Counted from the first letter of the stretch, positions 29,116 through 38,773 are shown. The stretch is 64,000 bases of DNA from Zeimonas sp032027205 (GCA_032027205.1 JAVSMN010000001.1:496001-560000); one strand, 5' to 3'. The notes: generated by a model not told the origin, from the letters alone. Made by a program: numbers and translations.

Positions 29116-30924
29116 TCAGAACGCGGATTCGGGCAGCGCGAGCACGCCGCGCGCGCCTTCGACGATGGTGTCGGCGATTCCCGGGGCCTGCACCAGGATG
29201 TGATCGGCGTAGAAGCGCGCCGTCGTGATCTTCGCGTCGAGGAAGCGCGCATCGCCGACGCCGGCGCTGCGCATCGCCTGCGCCTTCGAGGCGGCGCGGG
29301 CCATCTGCCAGCCGCACAGCACGACACCGGCGAGCTTCAGGTACGGAACGCTGCCGGCGAACACCGAGCGCACATCGTCGCCGAAGGTGTCGACGACGTA
29401 GTCGACCGCCCGTGAGAGCGCCTCGCGCCCGGTGCGCAAACGGGCGGCGATCGCGACGAGATCGTCGCCGCCGCGCTCCTCGAGCGCCTGCTCGGTTTCG
29501 CGGACCTGCTCGAGAAACTGTCGCGCAACGGCGCCGCGGTCGCGCACCGTCTTGCGTCCGACGAAGTCATTCGCCTGGATCGCGGTGGTGCCTTCGTAGA
29601 TCGTCAGGATGCGCGCATCGCGGTAGTACTGCGCGGCGCCCGTCTCCTCGATGAAGCCCATTCCGCCGTGCACCTGCACGCCGAGCGACGCGACCTCGAT
29701 CGACATCTCGGTGGACCAGCCCTTGACGATCGGAACCAGGTATTCGTAAAGCCGCCGGTGCTGCTCGCGCGTGGCGTCGTCGGTTGCGTGATGCGCCCAA
29801 TCGGAGTGCGCCGCAGCCACGTAGGCCAGGGCGCGCGCGGCCTCGGTTTGCGCACGCATCGACATCAGCAGACGGCGCACGTCGGGGTGGTGGATGATCG
29901 TGACCGGCCCGGACGAACCCGCCACGTCGCGGCTCTGCACGCGCTCCTTCGCGTAGGCCACCGCCTGCTGATAGGCGCGTTCGGCCACCGCAATGCCCTG
30001 GATGCCGACGGCGAAACGCGCGGCGTTCATCATCACGAACATGTACTCGAGGCCGCGGTTCTCTTCGCCGATGCGATAGCCGATCGCGCCGGCGCCGACC
30101 TCGCCCTTGTCGTCGCCGTAGAGCAGCACTGCGGTCGGGCTCGCCGAAATGCCGAGCTTGTGTTCGATCGACGCGCACCAGACGTCGTTGCGCTTCCCGC
30201 TTTCGCCCTGCTCGTCCACCATGTATTTCGGCACGACAAACAGCGAGATGCCCTTGATGCCCTCCGGTGCGTCGGGCGTTCGCGCGAGCACGAGATGGAC
30301 GATGTTCTTCGCCATGTCGTGTTCGCCGTAAGTGATGAAAATCTTCTGGCCGAAGATGCGATAGCTGCCGTCGGGCTGCGGCACCGCCTTCGTGCGCACC
30401 AGCGCGAGGTCGGAACCCGCCTGCGGCTCGGTGAGGTTCATCGTCCCGGTCCAGTCGCCGGAAATCAGGTTCGGCACGTACAGCGCCTGCTGCGTGGGCG
30501 AGCCGGCGGTGAGCAGCGCCTCGATCGCTCCGTCGGTGAGCAGCGGACACAGCGCGAACGACAGGTTCGCCGAATTGAGCATCTCGATGCACGGCGTCGC
30601 GACGAGCTTGGGCAAGCCCTGTCCGCCGAACTGCTCGGGATGCTGCACGCCCTGCCAGCCGCCTTCGGCGAAACCGCGGAATGCCTCGGCGAAGCCCGGA
30701 GAGGACTTCACCTCGCCGTGGTCGAGCGTGGCGGGTTGCAGGTCACCGCTGCGGTTCAGCGGCGCGACGACACCCTCGTTGAACTTCGCGCATTCCTCGA
30801 GCACGGCACGGGCGGTGTCGTAGCCGGCGTCGGCGAAATCAGGGAGCGCGGCGAGCTCGTCGATGCCGGCGAGTTGCCGGAGGACGAAGAGCATGTCTTC
30901 GAGCGGGGCACGGTATGTCGCCAT
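29116..30924 (-). CDS. Acyl-CoA dehydrogenase, long (about 600 aa) type
   Basis: Flavoenzyme that oxidises acyl-CoA and passes electrons to ETF. The 602 residues hold the usual N, middle and C domains plus the C-terminal extension found in the 600-residue class (acyl-CoA_dh_C-like, as in DmdC). Landmarks are TMNLTEPQAGSDLALVRT in the FAD/substrate region, IEHKLGISASPTAVL and the C-domain motif ILTIYEGTTAIQANDF with its conserved Glu. ATG 30924 follows GAGGAG. It lies downstream of etfB-etfA with a 55-bp gap, so enzyme and acceptor are probably co-expressed. The acyl specificity is unknown. Confidence 0.92.
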   Translation of the reverse strand: MATYRAPLEDMLFVLRQLAGIDELAALPDFADAGYDTARAVLEECAKFNEGVVAPLNRSGDLQPATLDHGEVKSSPGFAEAFRGFAEGGWQGVQHPEQFGGQGLPKLVATPCIEMLNSANLSFALCPLLTDGAIEALLTAGSPTQQALYVPNLISGDWTGTMNLTEPQAGSDLALVRTKAVPQPDGSYRIFGQKIFITYGEHDMAKNIVHLVLARTPDAPEGIKGISLFVVPKYMVDEQGESGKRNDVWCASIEHKLGISASPTAVLLYGDDKGEVGAGAIGYRIGEENRGLEYMFVMMNAARFAVGIQGIAVAERAYQQAVAYAKERVQSRDVAGSSGPVTIIHHPDVRRLLMSMRAQTEAARALAYVAAAHSDWAHHATDDATREQHRRLYEYLVPIVKGWSTEMSIEVASLGVQVHGGMGFIEETGAAQYYRDARILTIYEGTTAIQANDFVGRKTVRDRGAVARQFLEQVRETEQALEERGGDDLVAIAARLRTGREALSRAVDYVVDTFGDDVRSVFAGSVPYLKLAGVVLCGWQMARAASKAQAMRSAGVGDARFLDAKITTARFYADHILVQAPGIADTIVEGARGVLALPESAF

Positions 30925-30979
30925 GACGGCTCCTCGCGCGCGGCGCACGCTCGGCGCCCGCGCGCAATGCGGGTTCGGT

Positions 30980-31912
30980 TCAGCCCAGTTCCTTGACCAG
31001 CTCCGGCACGATCGCGAACAGATCCCCGACGAGGCCGTAATCGGCGACGCCGAAGATCGGCGCTTCCTCGTCCTTGTTGATCGCGACGATGACCTTGCTG
31101 TCCTTCATGCCGGCCAGGTGCTGGATCGCCCCCGAGATGCCGATCGCGATGTACAACTGCGGAGCGACGATCTTGCCGGTCTGGCCGACCTGCCAGTCGT
31201 TCGGCGCATAGCCCGCGTCGACCGCCGCGCGCGAGGCGCCGAGCGCGGCCCCCAGCCGGTCGGCCAGCGGATCGAGCATCTTGAAGTTCTCGGCGCTGCC
31301 CAGGCCGCGGCCGCCCGACACGACAACGCGTGCGGCGGTGAGCTCGGGCCGATCGCTGCGTGCGATCTCGCTGCCGACGTAGCTCGACGTGCCGGAATCG
31401 GCCACTGCCTGCACCGGATCGACCGGCGCCAGGTTGCCGCTCGCTTCGACCGCGTCGAAGCCGGTGGTGCGCACCGTGATCACCTTGACCGGATCGGCGC
31501 TCTGCACCGTGGCGATCGCGTTGCCGGCGTAGATCGGACGCGTGAAGGTGTCGGGCGACTCCACGCCGATGACGTCCGAGACCTGTGCGACGTCGAGCTT
31601 CGCCGCCACGCGCGGCAGCACGTTCTTGCCGAAGGCGGTGGCCGGCGCGAGGATGTGGCTGTAGCCGTCGGCCAATGCGAGCACCTGCGCGGCGACGTTT
31701 TCGGCGAGCTGATGCTCCAGTTGCGGCGCGTCGGCGAGCAGCACCTTCTTCACGCCGGCGGCTTGCGCGGCGGCCTGCGCGGCGTTTTCGCAACCGCTGC
31801 CGGCAACCAGCACGGTGACGTCGCCACCGATCCTGCCTGCCGCGGCGATCGTATTGAGCGTGCTGGGTTTCAGCGACGCATTGTCGTGTTCGGCCAGTAC
31901 GAGAACTGCCAT
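30980..31912 (-). CDS. etfA: Electron transfer flavoprotein alpha subunit
   Basis: Carries FAD and relays electrons from acyl-CoA dehydrogenases to ETF-ubiquinone oxidoreductase. The 310-residue protein has the N-terminal ETF domain (VLVLAEHDNASLKPST) and the C-terminal FAD-binding domain with VSGGRGLGSAENF, GQTGKIVAPQLYIAIGISGAIQH and KVIVAINKDEEAPIFGVADYG given here as family landmarks in short pieces. It starts 14 bases after etfB and precedes the acyl-CoA dehydrogenase gene. Confidence 0.97.
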   Translation of the reverse strand: MAVLVLAEHDNASLKPSTLNTIAAAGRIGGDVTVLVAGSGCENAAQAAAQAAGVKKVLLADAPQLEHQLAENVAAQVLALADGYSHILAPATAFGKNVLPRVAAKLDVAQVSDVIGVESPDTFTRPIYAGNAIATVQSADPVKVITVRTTGFDAVEASGNLAPVDPVQAVADSGTSSYVGSEIARSDRPELTAARVVVSGGRGLGSAENFKMLDPLADRLGAALGASRAAVDAGYAPNDWQVGQTGKIVAPQLYIAIGISGAIQHLAGMKDSKVIVAINKDEEAPIFGVADYGLVGDLFAIVPELVKELG

Positions 31913-31926
31913 GTCGTCGTTCCCTT

Positions 31927-32676
31927 TCAGATCACTTTGGCTTCGTTCTTCAGCTTCGCCACCAGCGTGGCGACGTCGGGCACCTTGACGCCGGCGCTGC
32001 GCGCGGGCGGCTCGCTCACCTTCAATGTCTTCAGCCGCGGTGCGGGATCGACGCCGAGGTCTTCAGGCTTGACGACGTCGAGCGTCTTCTTCTTCGCCTT
32101 CATGATGTTCGGCAGCGTGACGTAGCGCGGCTCGTTCAGGCGAAGGTCGGTGGTGACCACCGCCGGCAGCGAAACGGAGATCGTCTCGAGTCCGCCGTCG
32201 ATTTCGCGCGTGACCTTCGCCTTGCCGTCGGCGACCTCGAGCTTCGACGCGAAAGTGGCCTGCGGCAGGTCGGCCAACGCTGCCAGCATCTGCCCGGTCT
32301 GGTTGGCATCATCGTCGATCGCCTGCTTGCCAAGGACGATGAGTTGCGGCTGCTCGCGATCGACCAGCGCCTTCAGCAGCTTGGCCACGGCCAGCGGCTG
32401 CAGCTCGACGTCGGTCTGCACGAGGATCGCGCGGTCGGCGCCAATGGCCATGGCAGTGCGCAGCGTCTCCTGGCACTGCTGCGGGCCGCAGGAGACCGCG
32501 ATGATCTCGGTGGCGACGCCCTTCTCCTTCAGCCGCACCGCTTCCTCGACGGCGATCTCGTCGAAGGGGTTCATCGACATCTTGACGTTGGCGATGTCGA
32601 CGCCGCTCTGGTCGCTCTTGACGCGCACCTTCACGTTGAAGTCGACCACGCGCTTGACGGGGACGAGGATTTTCAT
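31927..32676 (-). CDS. etfB: Electron transfer flavoprotein beta subunit
   Basis: AMP-binding partner of EtfA. The 249-residue protein opens MKILVPVKRVVDFNVKVRVK and has SMNPFDEIAVEEAVRLKEKG and the recognition-loop region QAIDDDANQTGQMLAALADLPQ in short form (GKQAIDDDANQTG). The length and both landmarks are standard. It heads etfB-etfA-acyl-CoA dehydrogenase and has a TATAAT hexamer 39 bases upstream. Confidence 0.97.
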   Translation of the reverse strand: MKILVPVKRVVDFNVKVRVKSDQSGVDIANVKMSMNPFDEIAVEEAVRLKEKGVATEIIAVSCGPQQCQETLRTAMAIGADRAILVQTDVELQPLAVAKLLKALVDREQPQLIVLGKQAIDDDANQTGQMLAALADLPQATFASKLEVADGKAKVTREIDGGLETISVSLPAVVTTDLRLNEPRYVTLPNIMKAKKKTLDVVKPEDLGVDPAPRLKTLKVSEPPARSAGVKVPDVATLVAKLKNEAKVI

Positions 32677-32714
32677 CGGGGGTTCACCAGTGGGAATTCG
32701 CGGAGGAAACGACG

Positions 32715-32720
32715 ATTATA
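32715..32720 (-). promoter_or_regulatory. Consensus -10 element upstream of etfB
   Basis: TATAAT on the minus strand, 39 bases before the etfB ATG. No strong -35 is visible in the G+C-rich flank. Confidence 0.45.
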
Positions 32721-32815
32721 GGGAGTCGGGCCGCGGCGTTCCGCGGCCGAAACGGCCGGATGCGGCCATTCGCGGCCGCCGGGATGCCGCTCGGGCTCGA
32801 CCTCGGTGCTCGCCC

Positions 32816-33622
32816 TCAGTTCCAGTTCGGCTTGCGCTTCTCGATGAAGGCCTGCACGCCCTCGAGCGCCGACGGTTCCATCATGTTGCACGCCATCGTC
32901 TGACCGGCGAGCTGATACGCGCCCTCCACGCCCATCTCGAGCTGGCGGTAGAACAGATCCTTGCCGATCGCGATCGCCTCGGGCGGCTTGGCGACGATCA
33001 GCTTCGCCAGCGCGTCGATCGTCGCGTCGAGTTCGGCCGCCGGCACGACGCGATTGACCAGGCCGCGCGCGAGCGCGGCCTGCGCGTCGATGAACTCGCC
33101 GGTAACCAGCATCTCGAATGCGGCCTTGCGCGGCACGTTGCGCGACAGCGCCACCGACGGTGTCGAGCAGAACAGCCCGAGATTGACGCCCGACACCGCG
33201 AAGCGCGCGCTGTCGACGGCAACGGCGAGATCGCAGGCGGCAACGAGCTGGCATCCGGCCGCGGTGGCGATGCCCTGCACGCGCGCGATCACCGGCTGCG
33301 GCATGCGCTGGATCGTCGTCATCAGCCGCGAGCACTGCGCGAACAGCGTGCGGTAGTAGTCGTGCGACGGCTCGGCGCGCATCTCGCGCAGGTCGTGCCC
33401 GGCGCAGAACGCCTTGCCGGCGGCGCCCAGCACGACGACGCGCACCGATCGGTCGTCGGCAATCGCGTCAAACTCGCGCTGCAGTGCGTCCATCAGCGCC
33501 TCGGACAGCGCGTTGAACTGCGACGGACGGTTCAGCGTGACGCGGGCCACCGGCCCGTCGCGCTCGACGGTGACGAGGGCCTCGCCCTCGCCTGCAGGCG
33601 TGGTCTGGGGTTGCGCGGACAT
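32816..33622 (-). CDS. Crotonase-fold protein, ECHDC3-like, lacking usual catalytic glutamates
   Basis: Looks like an enoyl-CoA hydratase by fold but probably not by mechanism. The 268-residue protein has the CoA-binding region KAFCAGHDLREM and the crotonase core. The first catalytic Glu position (GGCEL in hydratases) reads AGCQL, and the second lies in SGVNLGLFCSTPSVAL, where classic hydratases have PEINLG. The LGLFCSTP motif is characteristic of the ECHDC3-like subgroup, whose reaction is uncertain. It is upstream of etfB on the same strand with a 139-bp gap, and divergent from moxR. Confidence 0.88.
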   Translation of the reverse strand: MSAQPQTTPAGEGEALVTVERDGPVARVTLNRPSQFNALSEALMDALQREFDAIADDRSVRVVVLGAAGKAFCAGHDLREMRAEPSHDYYRTLFAQCSRLMTTIQRMPQPVIARVQGIATAAGCQLVAACDLAVAVDSARFAVSGVNLGLFCSTPSVALSRNVPRKAAFEMLVTGEFIDAQAALARGLVNRVVPAAELDATIDALAKLIVAKPPEAIAIGKDLFYRQLEMGVEGAYQLAGQTMACNMMEPSALEGVQAFIEKRKPNWN

Positions 33623-33789
33623 GGGATCCTCCGGGAAAGCGCGGCGACGCGTGCAGCGCCGCCGATGACGGCCGAAGCACCGATTATCGGCGCGCCGGCC
33701 CGATCGGCCAAACGAGAGAACAGTGACACGCGGCGCGCGCAGCGCATCCCGTACACTCGACGACGACTCCCCGAACCCTTCGATTCTCC

Positions 33790-34713
33790 ATGCTAGAGCG
33801 CATCCAGGCGGTTGCCGCGCAGGTCGGCGAAATCGTCGTAGGCAAGCAGCCGCAGATCCGGCTCGCCCTCGCCTGCCTGCTCGCGCGCGGGCACCTGCTG
33901 ATCGAGGACCTGCCCGGCGTCGGCAAGACGACGCTCGCGCACGCGCTGTCGATCTCGCTCGGGCTGCGCTTCAAGCGCGTGCAGTTCACCAACGACCTGC
34001 TGCCGGCCGACATCGTCGGCGTTTCGGTGTTCGATCGCGAACGCACTGCGTTCGTCTTCCATCCCGGCCCGGTGTTCTCGCAGGTGCTGCTCGCCGACGA
34101 GATCAACCGCGCGTCGCCGAAAACGCAGTCGGCGCTGCTCGAGGCGATGGAGGAAGGGCAGGTGTCGATCGACGGCGAGCCGCGCCCGCTGCCCGAACCT
34201 TTCTTCGTGATCGCCACGCAGAATCCGCAGGACCAGATCGGCACCTTTCCGCTTCCGGAGTCGCAACTCGATCGGTTCCTGATGTGCATCGAGCTCGGCT
34301 ATCCGGACGCGAAGGCCGAGCGCGCGCTGCTCGAAGGCGTCGACCGGCGCGAGCTCCTCGAGCGGCTGCCCGCGCGGATGGAGCCTGCGCAGCTCGTGCA
34401 GGCGCAGCGCCGCGTGCGCGAGATCCGCTGTGCGCCGGCGCTGCTCGATTACGTTCAGAACCTCGTCACCTACAGCCGGCGCAGTCCGTCGCTGGCCGAG
34501 GGCCTCAGTCCGCGCGCCGGGCTGGCGCTGCTGCACGCGACGCGCGCGTGGGCGATGCTCGACGGACGCAACCACGCGCTGCCCGACGACGTGCAGGCCG
34601 TACTCGTTGCCGTGGCCGGACACCGACTTCGTCCGGCGAAAGGAAGCAGCGGATCGCATCGTGCACGCGCCGAGCTCGTCGCCGAACTGCTGAAGGCAGT
34701 CGCAGTGCCGTGA
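33790..34713 (+). CDS. MoxR-type AAA+ ATPase
   Basis: Chaperone-like AAA+ ATPase. The 307-residue protein has Walker A EDLPGVGKTTLA (about 38-49), Walker B LLADEINRASPKTQSALLEAM in short (LADEINRA, about 101-108) and sensor 1 FFVIATQNPQDQIG. MoxR proteins commonly work with a DUF58 protein and a transglutaminase-like membrane protein, exactly the next two genes. No ribosome binding site is obvious before ATG 33790. Its stop overlaps the DUF58 start as GTGA. Confidence 0.95.
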   Translation: MLERIQAVAAQVGEIVVGKQPQIRLALACLLARGHLLIEDLPGVGKTTLAHALSISLGLRFKRVQFTNDLLPADIVGVSVFDRERTAFVFHPGPVFSQVLLADEINRASPKTQSALLEAMEEGQVSIDGEPRPLPEPFFVIATQNPQDQIGTFPLPESQLDRFLMCIELGYPDAKAERALLEGVDRRELLERLPARMEPAQLVQAQRRVREIRCAPALLDYVQNLVTYSRRSPSLAEGLSPRAGLALLHATRAWAMLDGRNHALPDDVQAVLVAVAGHRLRPAKGSSGSHRARAELVAELLKAVAVP

Positions 34714-35630
34714 GCGCGCTCGCGCAGCCAGGCGAGCATCGGATCGGCCGGCGCAATGTCGCGGTCGGCCCGAGCACGGCGGGGGCGCTGTTCGGCGCAG
34801 CCCTGCTCGCGATGCTGGTCGCCGCCCTGAACTACCAGCTCACGCTCGGCTACGCGCTCACGTTCCTGATCGCCGGCGTGGCGGTCGTGGCGCTGCTGCA
34901 CACGGTGCGCAACCTCTCGATGCTAACGTTGCGCGGCGCGCGCGCCGAACCGGTGTTCGCCGGCCAGCACGCCGAGTTCAGTTTGATCGCGCGCAACGCC
35001 TCCCGCTTCGAGCGCTTCGCGCTGGCGCTGCACGCCCCCGGCATGGCGCAACCCGAGCACTTCGACGTGCCGGCCGGCGCCGAGCAGTTCGTCTCGGTGG
35101 CGCTGCCTACCGAAAAGCGCGGCTGGATGCCGATGCCGCGCTTCACGCTGACGACGACCTTCCCGATCGGCATCTGGCGCGCGCGCGCTCGCTGGCAGCC
35201 GGCGCAGCGCGTGCTCGTGTTCCCCGCGCCGGAGACGCCGGCGGCGCCACTACCTGCGCGCAGCACGGCGCACGGGGAAGGCACGCGCAGCGGCAACGGG
35301 CACGGCGACCCGATCGCGTTGCGCCCCTACGCCGACGGCGATCCACCGCAGCGAATCGCATGGAAGGCGGTGGCGCGCAGCGCATCGGGCGAACTGGTGA
35401 CGCTGCAGCGAGGCGAGGCCGAACTCGGCGAAACGACGCTCGACTGGTACGAGCTTCCCGCATCGATGGACGACGAGGCGCGCTTGTCGCGCCTGACGCG
35501 CTGGACGATCGATGCCGACGCGGCCGGGAGCCGTTTCTCGCTGCGCCTGCCCGGCGTGCTCGTCGAGTCCGACAGCGGACCGGCCCACCGGATGCGCTGC
35601 CTCGAAGCATTGGCCACCTGGCGGAACTGA
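34710..35630 (+). CDS. DUF58 domain membrane protein
   Basis: Partner of MoxR ATPases. The 306-residue protein has two adjacent membrane segments near the N-terminus (about 25-65), a beta-rich domain and the C-terminal DUF58 core with the hallmark DPIALRPYADGDPPQRIAWKA. The DUF58 family has a degenerate vWA-like fold. The start is GTG 34710, coupled to moxR by a GTGA overlap. An open frame continues upstream but belongs to the moxR shadow. Confidence 0.92.
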   Translation: MSALAQPGEHRIGRRNVAVGPSTAGALFGAALLAMLVAALNYQLTLGYALTFLIAGVAVVALLHTVRNLSMLTLRGARAEPVFAGQHAEFSLIARNASRFERFALALHAPGMAQPEHFDVPAGAEQFVSVALPTEKRGWMPMPRFTLTTTFPIGIWRARARWQPAQRVLVFPAPETPAAPLPARSTAHGEGTRSGNGHGDPIALRPYADGDPPQRIAWKAVARSASGELVTLQRGEAELGETTLDWYELPASMDDEARLSRLTRWTIDADAAGSRFSLRLPGVLVESDSGPAHRMRCLEALATWRN

Positions 35631-35648
35631 GCGGAGCGCGCGAAGCCG

Positions 35649-37664
35649 ATGGCACGTCCGCTGCGCTATTCGCTGGCCGCACTGGGCGGCGCCCTGGGCG
35701 CGCAATGGGAACGCGAGCGGCGCGATACGCTGTTCCTGATGCTGCCGGTGCTGGCGTCGGTATTGCCGCACCTGCCGTACATCCCGGCGTGGGCCGGCAT
35801 CGCCTTCGCAGTGTTGTTCGGGTGGCGCTTCGCGCTCGTGCTGTCCGGACGCTGGCTGCCGCGGGCGTCGGTTCGCTGGGTCGCGGCGATCGGCTGCTGC
35901 GCCGCGGTCTATGCGCAATACGGAACGTTGTTCGGCCGCGAGCCGGGCGTCGTGCTGCTCGTGCTGTTCCTCGGCGTGAAGCTGATGGAGATGCAGGCGC
36001 GGCGCGACCTGTTCGTCGTCATCTTCCTGTGCTTCTTCCTGCTGCTGACGGCCTTCTTCCATTCGCAGTCGATCGCGACTGCCGCGGCCGTCCTCGTCGC
36101 GCTGTACGGACTGCTCGCAGCAATGCTGACGATGCAGTACCGGCGCGCCGAGGCGTCGATTGCGGCGCGATCGAAGCTGGTGGGATCGATGCTCGCGCAG
36201 GCATTGCCGCTGGCGCTGGTCGCGTTCGTACTGTTCCCTCGGCCGGGCGCGCCGCTGTGGGGAACGAGCACCGATGCCGGCCGCGCGACCACCGGCCTGT
36301 CCGACTCGATGACCGTCGGAGACATCGCGCAACTCGGAGAGTCGGATGCGATCGCCTTCCGCGTGCAGTTCGACGGCCCGACGCCGCCCAACGCGCTGCT
36401 GTACTGGCGCGGGCCCGTTTTCGGCGATTTCGACGGACAGACCTGGCGCGCGCTCGCGGCGCCGCGCCGCCTGGGTGCCGCACGCATCGAAGTTGCCGAC
36501 GAGCCGTCGCAGCGCTTCTCCTACGAGGTGACGCTGGAGCCTTCGGGGCGCGACTGGCTGTTCGCGCTCGAAATGCCGCTGGAAGCCGACGCCGGTCGCC
36601 ACGGCGCCGCGCTGCGCCTGCCCGATCTGCAACTGGTCACTTCGGCGCCGATGCACGAACGGATCCGCTACCGCGTCGTTTCGCAGGCGAGCTTTCGCAT
36701 CGGCGTGGATGAGACCGCCGAGAGCCTTCGTCCGTGGCTCGCGCTGCCCACCGGCTTCGATCCGCGCACGAGCGCGCTGGCGTCGCGCTGGCGCGGCACG
36801 GGCGACGGACCGGAGGCGCTGGTCGCCCGCGCGCTGGCGATGTTTCGCGAACAGCCTTTCCGCTACACGCTCGAGCCGCCGCCGCTCGGCCCCGACGGCG
36901 TCGACGACTTCCTGTTCGAGACCCGCGCCGGGTTCTGCGAGCACTACGCCAGCGCGTTCGTCGTGCTGATGCGCGCGATGTCGATCCCCGCCCGCATCGT
37001 TACCGGCTACCAGGGCGGGGAGCGCAACCCGGTCGACGGCTACTGGCTGGTGCGCCAGGCCGACGCCCACGCATGGGCCGAAGTGTGGCTCGCCGGGCGC
37101 GGCTGGGTACGCGTGGATCCCACCGCCGCGGTCGATCCGGCGCGCATCGAGCACGGCCGGCGACTGGCCGCCCGGGCCGCCTCCGACACGGCCGGCGCAT
37201 CCGCATTCGCATGGCTGCATCGCGCCCGCTTCGGCTTCGAGGCGATCGGCAACGCGTGGAACCAGTGGGTGCTGCAATACGACGAGGGCCGCCAGCGGTC
37301 GCTGCTGTCGAAGTTCGGCATCGACGCCGGCGGAACGCGGCTCGCCGCGCTGCTCGCCGTCGTGCTCGCCGCGATGATCGTCGGCGCGGCGCTGCTCACG
37401 CTGCGTCCGCGCGTCGTGCGCACCCCGCTCGAACGCTGCTGGGACGAGTTCTGCGCGCGGCTGTCGGCGATCGGCCTGGGGCGGATGGCGCACGAGACGC
37501 CGGCGCGCTTCCTCGCGCGCGTCGAGCGCGCGCTCGGCGACGAGTCGCTGACGCAGGCGCGTCGCATCGTTGCCACGTACGAGCGGCTTCGCTACGAGGT
37601 CGTGGAGCCCGACCGGGAGGCCGTGCGAAACTTGCGCCTCGAGGTGCAAGCGTTCCAGCCGTGA
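35649..37664 (+). CDS. TgpA-type transmembrane transglutaminase-like protein
   Basis: Inner-membrane protein with a periplasmic transglutaminase-like domain. The 671 residues have about six membrane segments in the first 200 residues, a DUF3488 region, a transglutaminase domain with an intact triad C430 (GFCEHYASAF), H474 (ADAHAWAEVW) and D490 (RVDPTAAV), one more membrane segment (about 575-595) and a DUF4129-like tail. TgpA is essential in Pseudomonas aeruginosa, though its substrate is unknown. It follows the DUF58 gene by 18 bases and is coupled by GTGA to mltB. Confidence 0.93.
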   Translation: MARPLRYSLAALGGALGAQWERERRDTLFLMLPVLASVLPHLPYIPAWAGIAFAVLFGWRFALVLSGRWLPRASVRWVAAIGCCAAVYAQYGTLFGREPGVVLLVLFLGVKLMEMQARRDLFVVIFLCFFLLLTAFFHSQSIATAAAVLVALYGLLAAMLTMQYRRAEASIAARSKLVGSMLAQALPLALVAFVLFPRPGAPLWGTSTDAGRATTGLSDSMTVGDIAQLGESDAIAFRVQFDGPTPPNALLYWRGPVFGDFDGQTWRALAAPRRLGAARIEVADEPSQRFSYEVTLEPSGRDWLFALEMPLEADAGRHGAALRLPDLQLVTSAPMHERIRYRVVSQASFRIGVDETAESLRPWLALPTGFDPRTSALASRWRGTGDGPEALVARALAMFREQPFRYTLEPPPLGPDGVDDFLFETRAGFCEHYASAFVVLMRAMSIPARIVTGYQGGERNPVDGYWLVRQADAHAWAEVWLAGRGWVRVDPTAAVDPARIEHGRRLAARAASDTAGASAFAWLHRARFGFEAIGNAWNQWVLQYDEGRQRSLLSKFGIDAGGTRLAALLAVVLAAMIVGAALLTLRPRVVRTPLERCWDEFCARLSAIGLGRMAHETPARFLARVERALGDESLTQARRIVATYERLRYEVVEPDREAVRNLRLEVQAFQP

Positions 37665-38773
37665 CCCGCCGCAGCAGTCGAACCCGCCTTTTCTCCCCGA
37701 TCAATCGCTCCTCTCGCACCGCGCTGCTCGCGCTGACGCTGGCCGCCGGATCGATGCTCGCTCCGGTCTCGCTCTCCACAGCATCGGCGCAGGCGAAGTG
37801 GCCCGCCGCCAGCGCGCCGGGAACCGGTACGAACGCCGTCCGCACGGAGCCCGCCTATGGCGGAAGGACCGACGTCGACGCGTTCATCGTCGACATGGTG
37901 GCGCGGCACGGATTCGTTCCCGCCGAACTCGAAGCGATGTTCGCGCGCGTGCGCCGCGATGACTCGGTGCTGCGGCTGATCGCACCGGCGCCGACTGAGT
38001 TCCGCAAGTCGTGGCGCACGTACCGGGCGCGCTTCCTCGATCCGGTTCGCATTCGCGAAGGCGTGCGCTTCTGGAGCGAGAACGAGGGCTGGCTCGCACT
38101 CGCGTCGGCGCGCTATGGCGTGCCGCCGGAGATCATCGTCGCGATCATCGGCGTCGAGACGATGTACGGACGCATCACCGGCGACGTGCGTGTCGTGGAC
38201 GCGCTGAGCACGCTCGCCTTCGACTATCCGCGACGCGCCGATTATTTCCGCGGCGAACTCGAACAGTTCCTGCTGTACGTGCGCGACGAACGTCTCGACG
38301 CATTCTCGCTGCGCGGCTCGTTCGCCGGCGCGATCGGACTTCCGCAGTTCATGCCGGGCAGCATTCGGCGCTACGCGATCGACCTCGACGGCGACGGTCA
38401 CATCGACCTGCGGGGAAACGCGGCCGATGCGATCGGCAGCGTGGCCAGTTTTCTCGCCGCGCACGGGTGGCGCAGCGGCGAACCCGTGGTCTTTCGCGCG
38501 CGCTACGACGCCGAAAGCCGGTTGTCGCCGCTGGTCGAAGCGGGCATTCGCCCACAGTTCACGCTGCAGGACCTGGCCGGCTACGGCGTAGCGAGTATCG
38601 AGCCGGTTTCGCTCGACCTGCCGCTGGCGCTGATCGACCTGCCCAACGGCGACGACGAGACCAGCTATTTCCTCGGCGCGCCGAACTTCTACGTGATCAC
38701 GCGCTACAACCGCTCGAGCTTCTACGCGATGGCGGTGCACGACCTGGCGCGCGCGCTCGCCGAGGCGCGCTGA
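37661..38773 (+). CDS. mltB: Lytic murein transglycosylase B
   Basis: Cleaves peptidoglycan to 1,6-anhydromuropeptides. The 370-residue protein has an N-terminal signal region (about 15-45, ending TASAQA; I see no lipobox cysteine, so it may be soluble or MltB-like without lipid anchor), the catalytic glutamate E166 in IIGVETMYGRITG, and SFAGAIGLPQFMPGSIRRYA followed by the Asp-rich loop DLDGDGHIDL. The start is GTG 37661, overlapping the tgpA stop. This couples a cell-wall hydrolase to the MoxR/DUF58/TgpA set. Convergent with the DUF4142 gene. Confidence 0.93.
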   Translation: MTRRSSRTRLFSPINRSSRTALLALTLAAGSMLAPVSLSTASAQAKWPAASAPGTGTNAVRTEPAYGGRTDVDAFIVDMVARHGFVPAELEAMFARVRRDDSVLRLIAPAPTEFRKSWRTYRARFLDPVRIREGVRFWSENEGWLALASARYGVPPEIIVAIIGVETMYGRITGDVRVVDALSTLAFDYPRRADYFRGELEQFLLYVRDERLDAFSLRGSFAGAIGLPQFMPGSIRRYAIDLDGDGHIDLRGNAADAIGSVASFLAAHGWRSGEPVVFRARYDAESRLSPLVEAGIRPQFTLQDLAGYGVASIEPVSLDLPLALIDLPNGDDETSYFLGAPNFYVITRYNRSSFYAMAVHDLARALAEAR

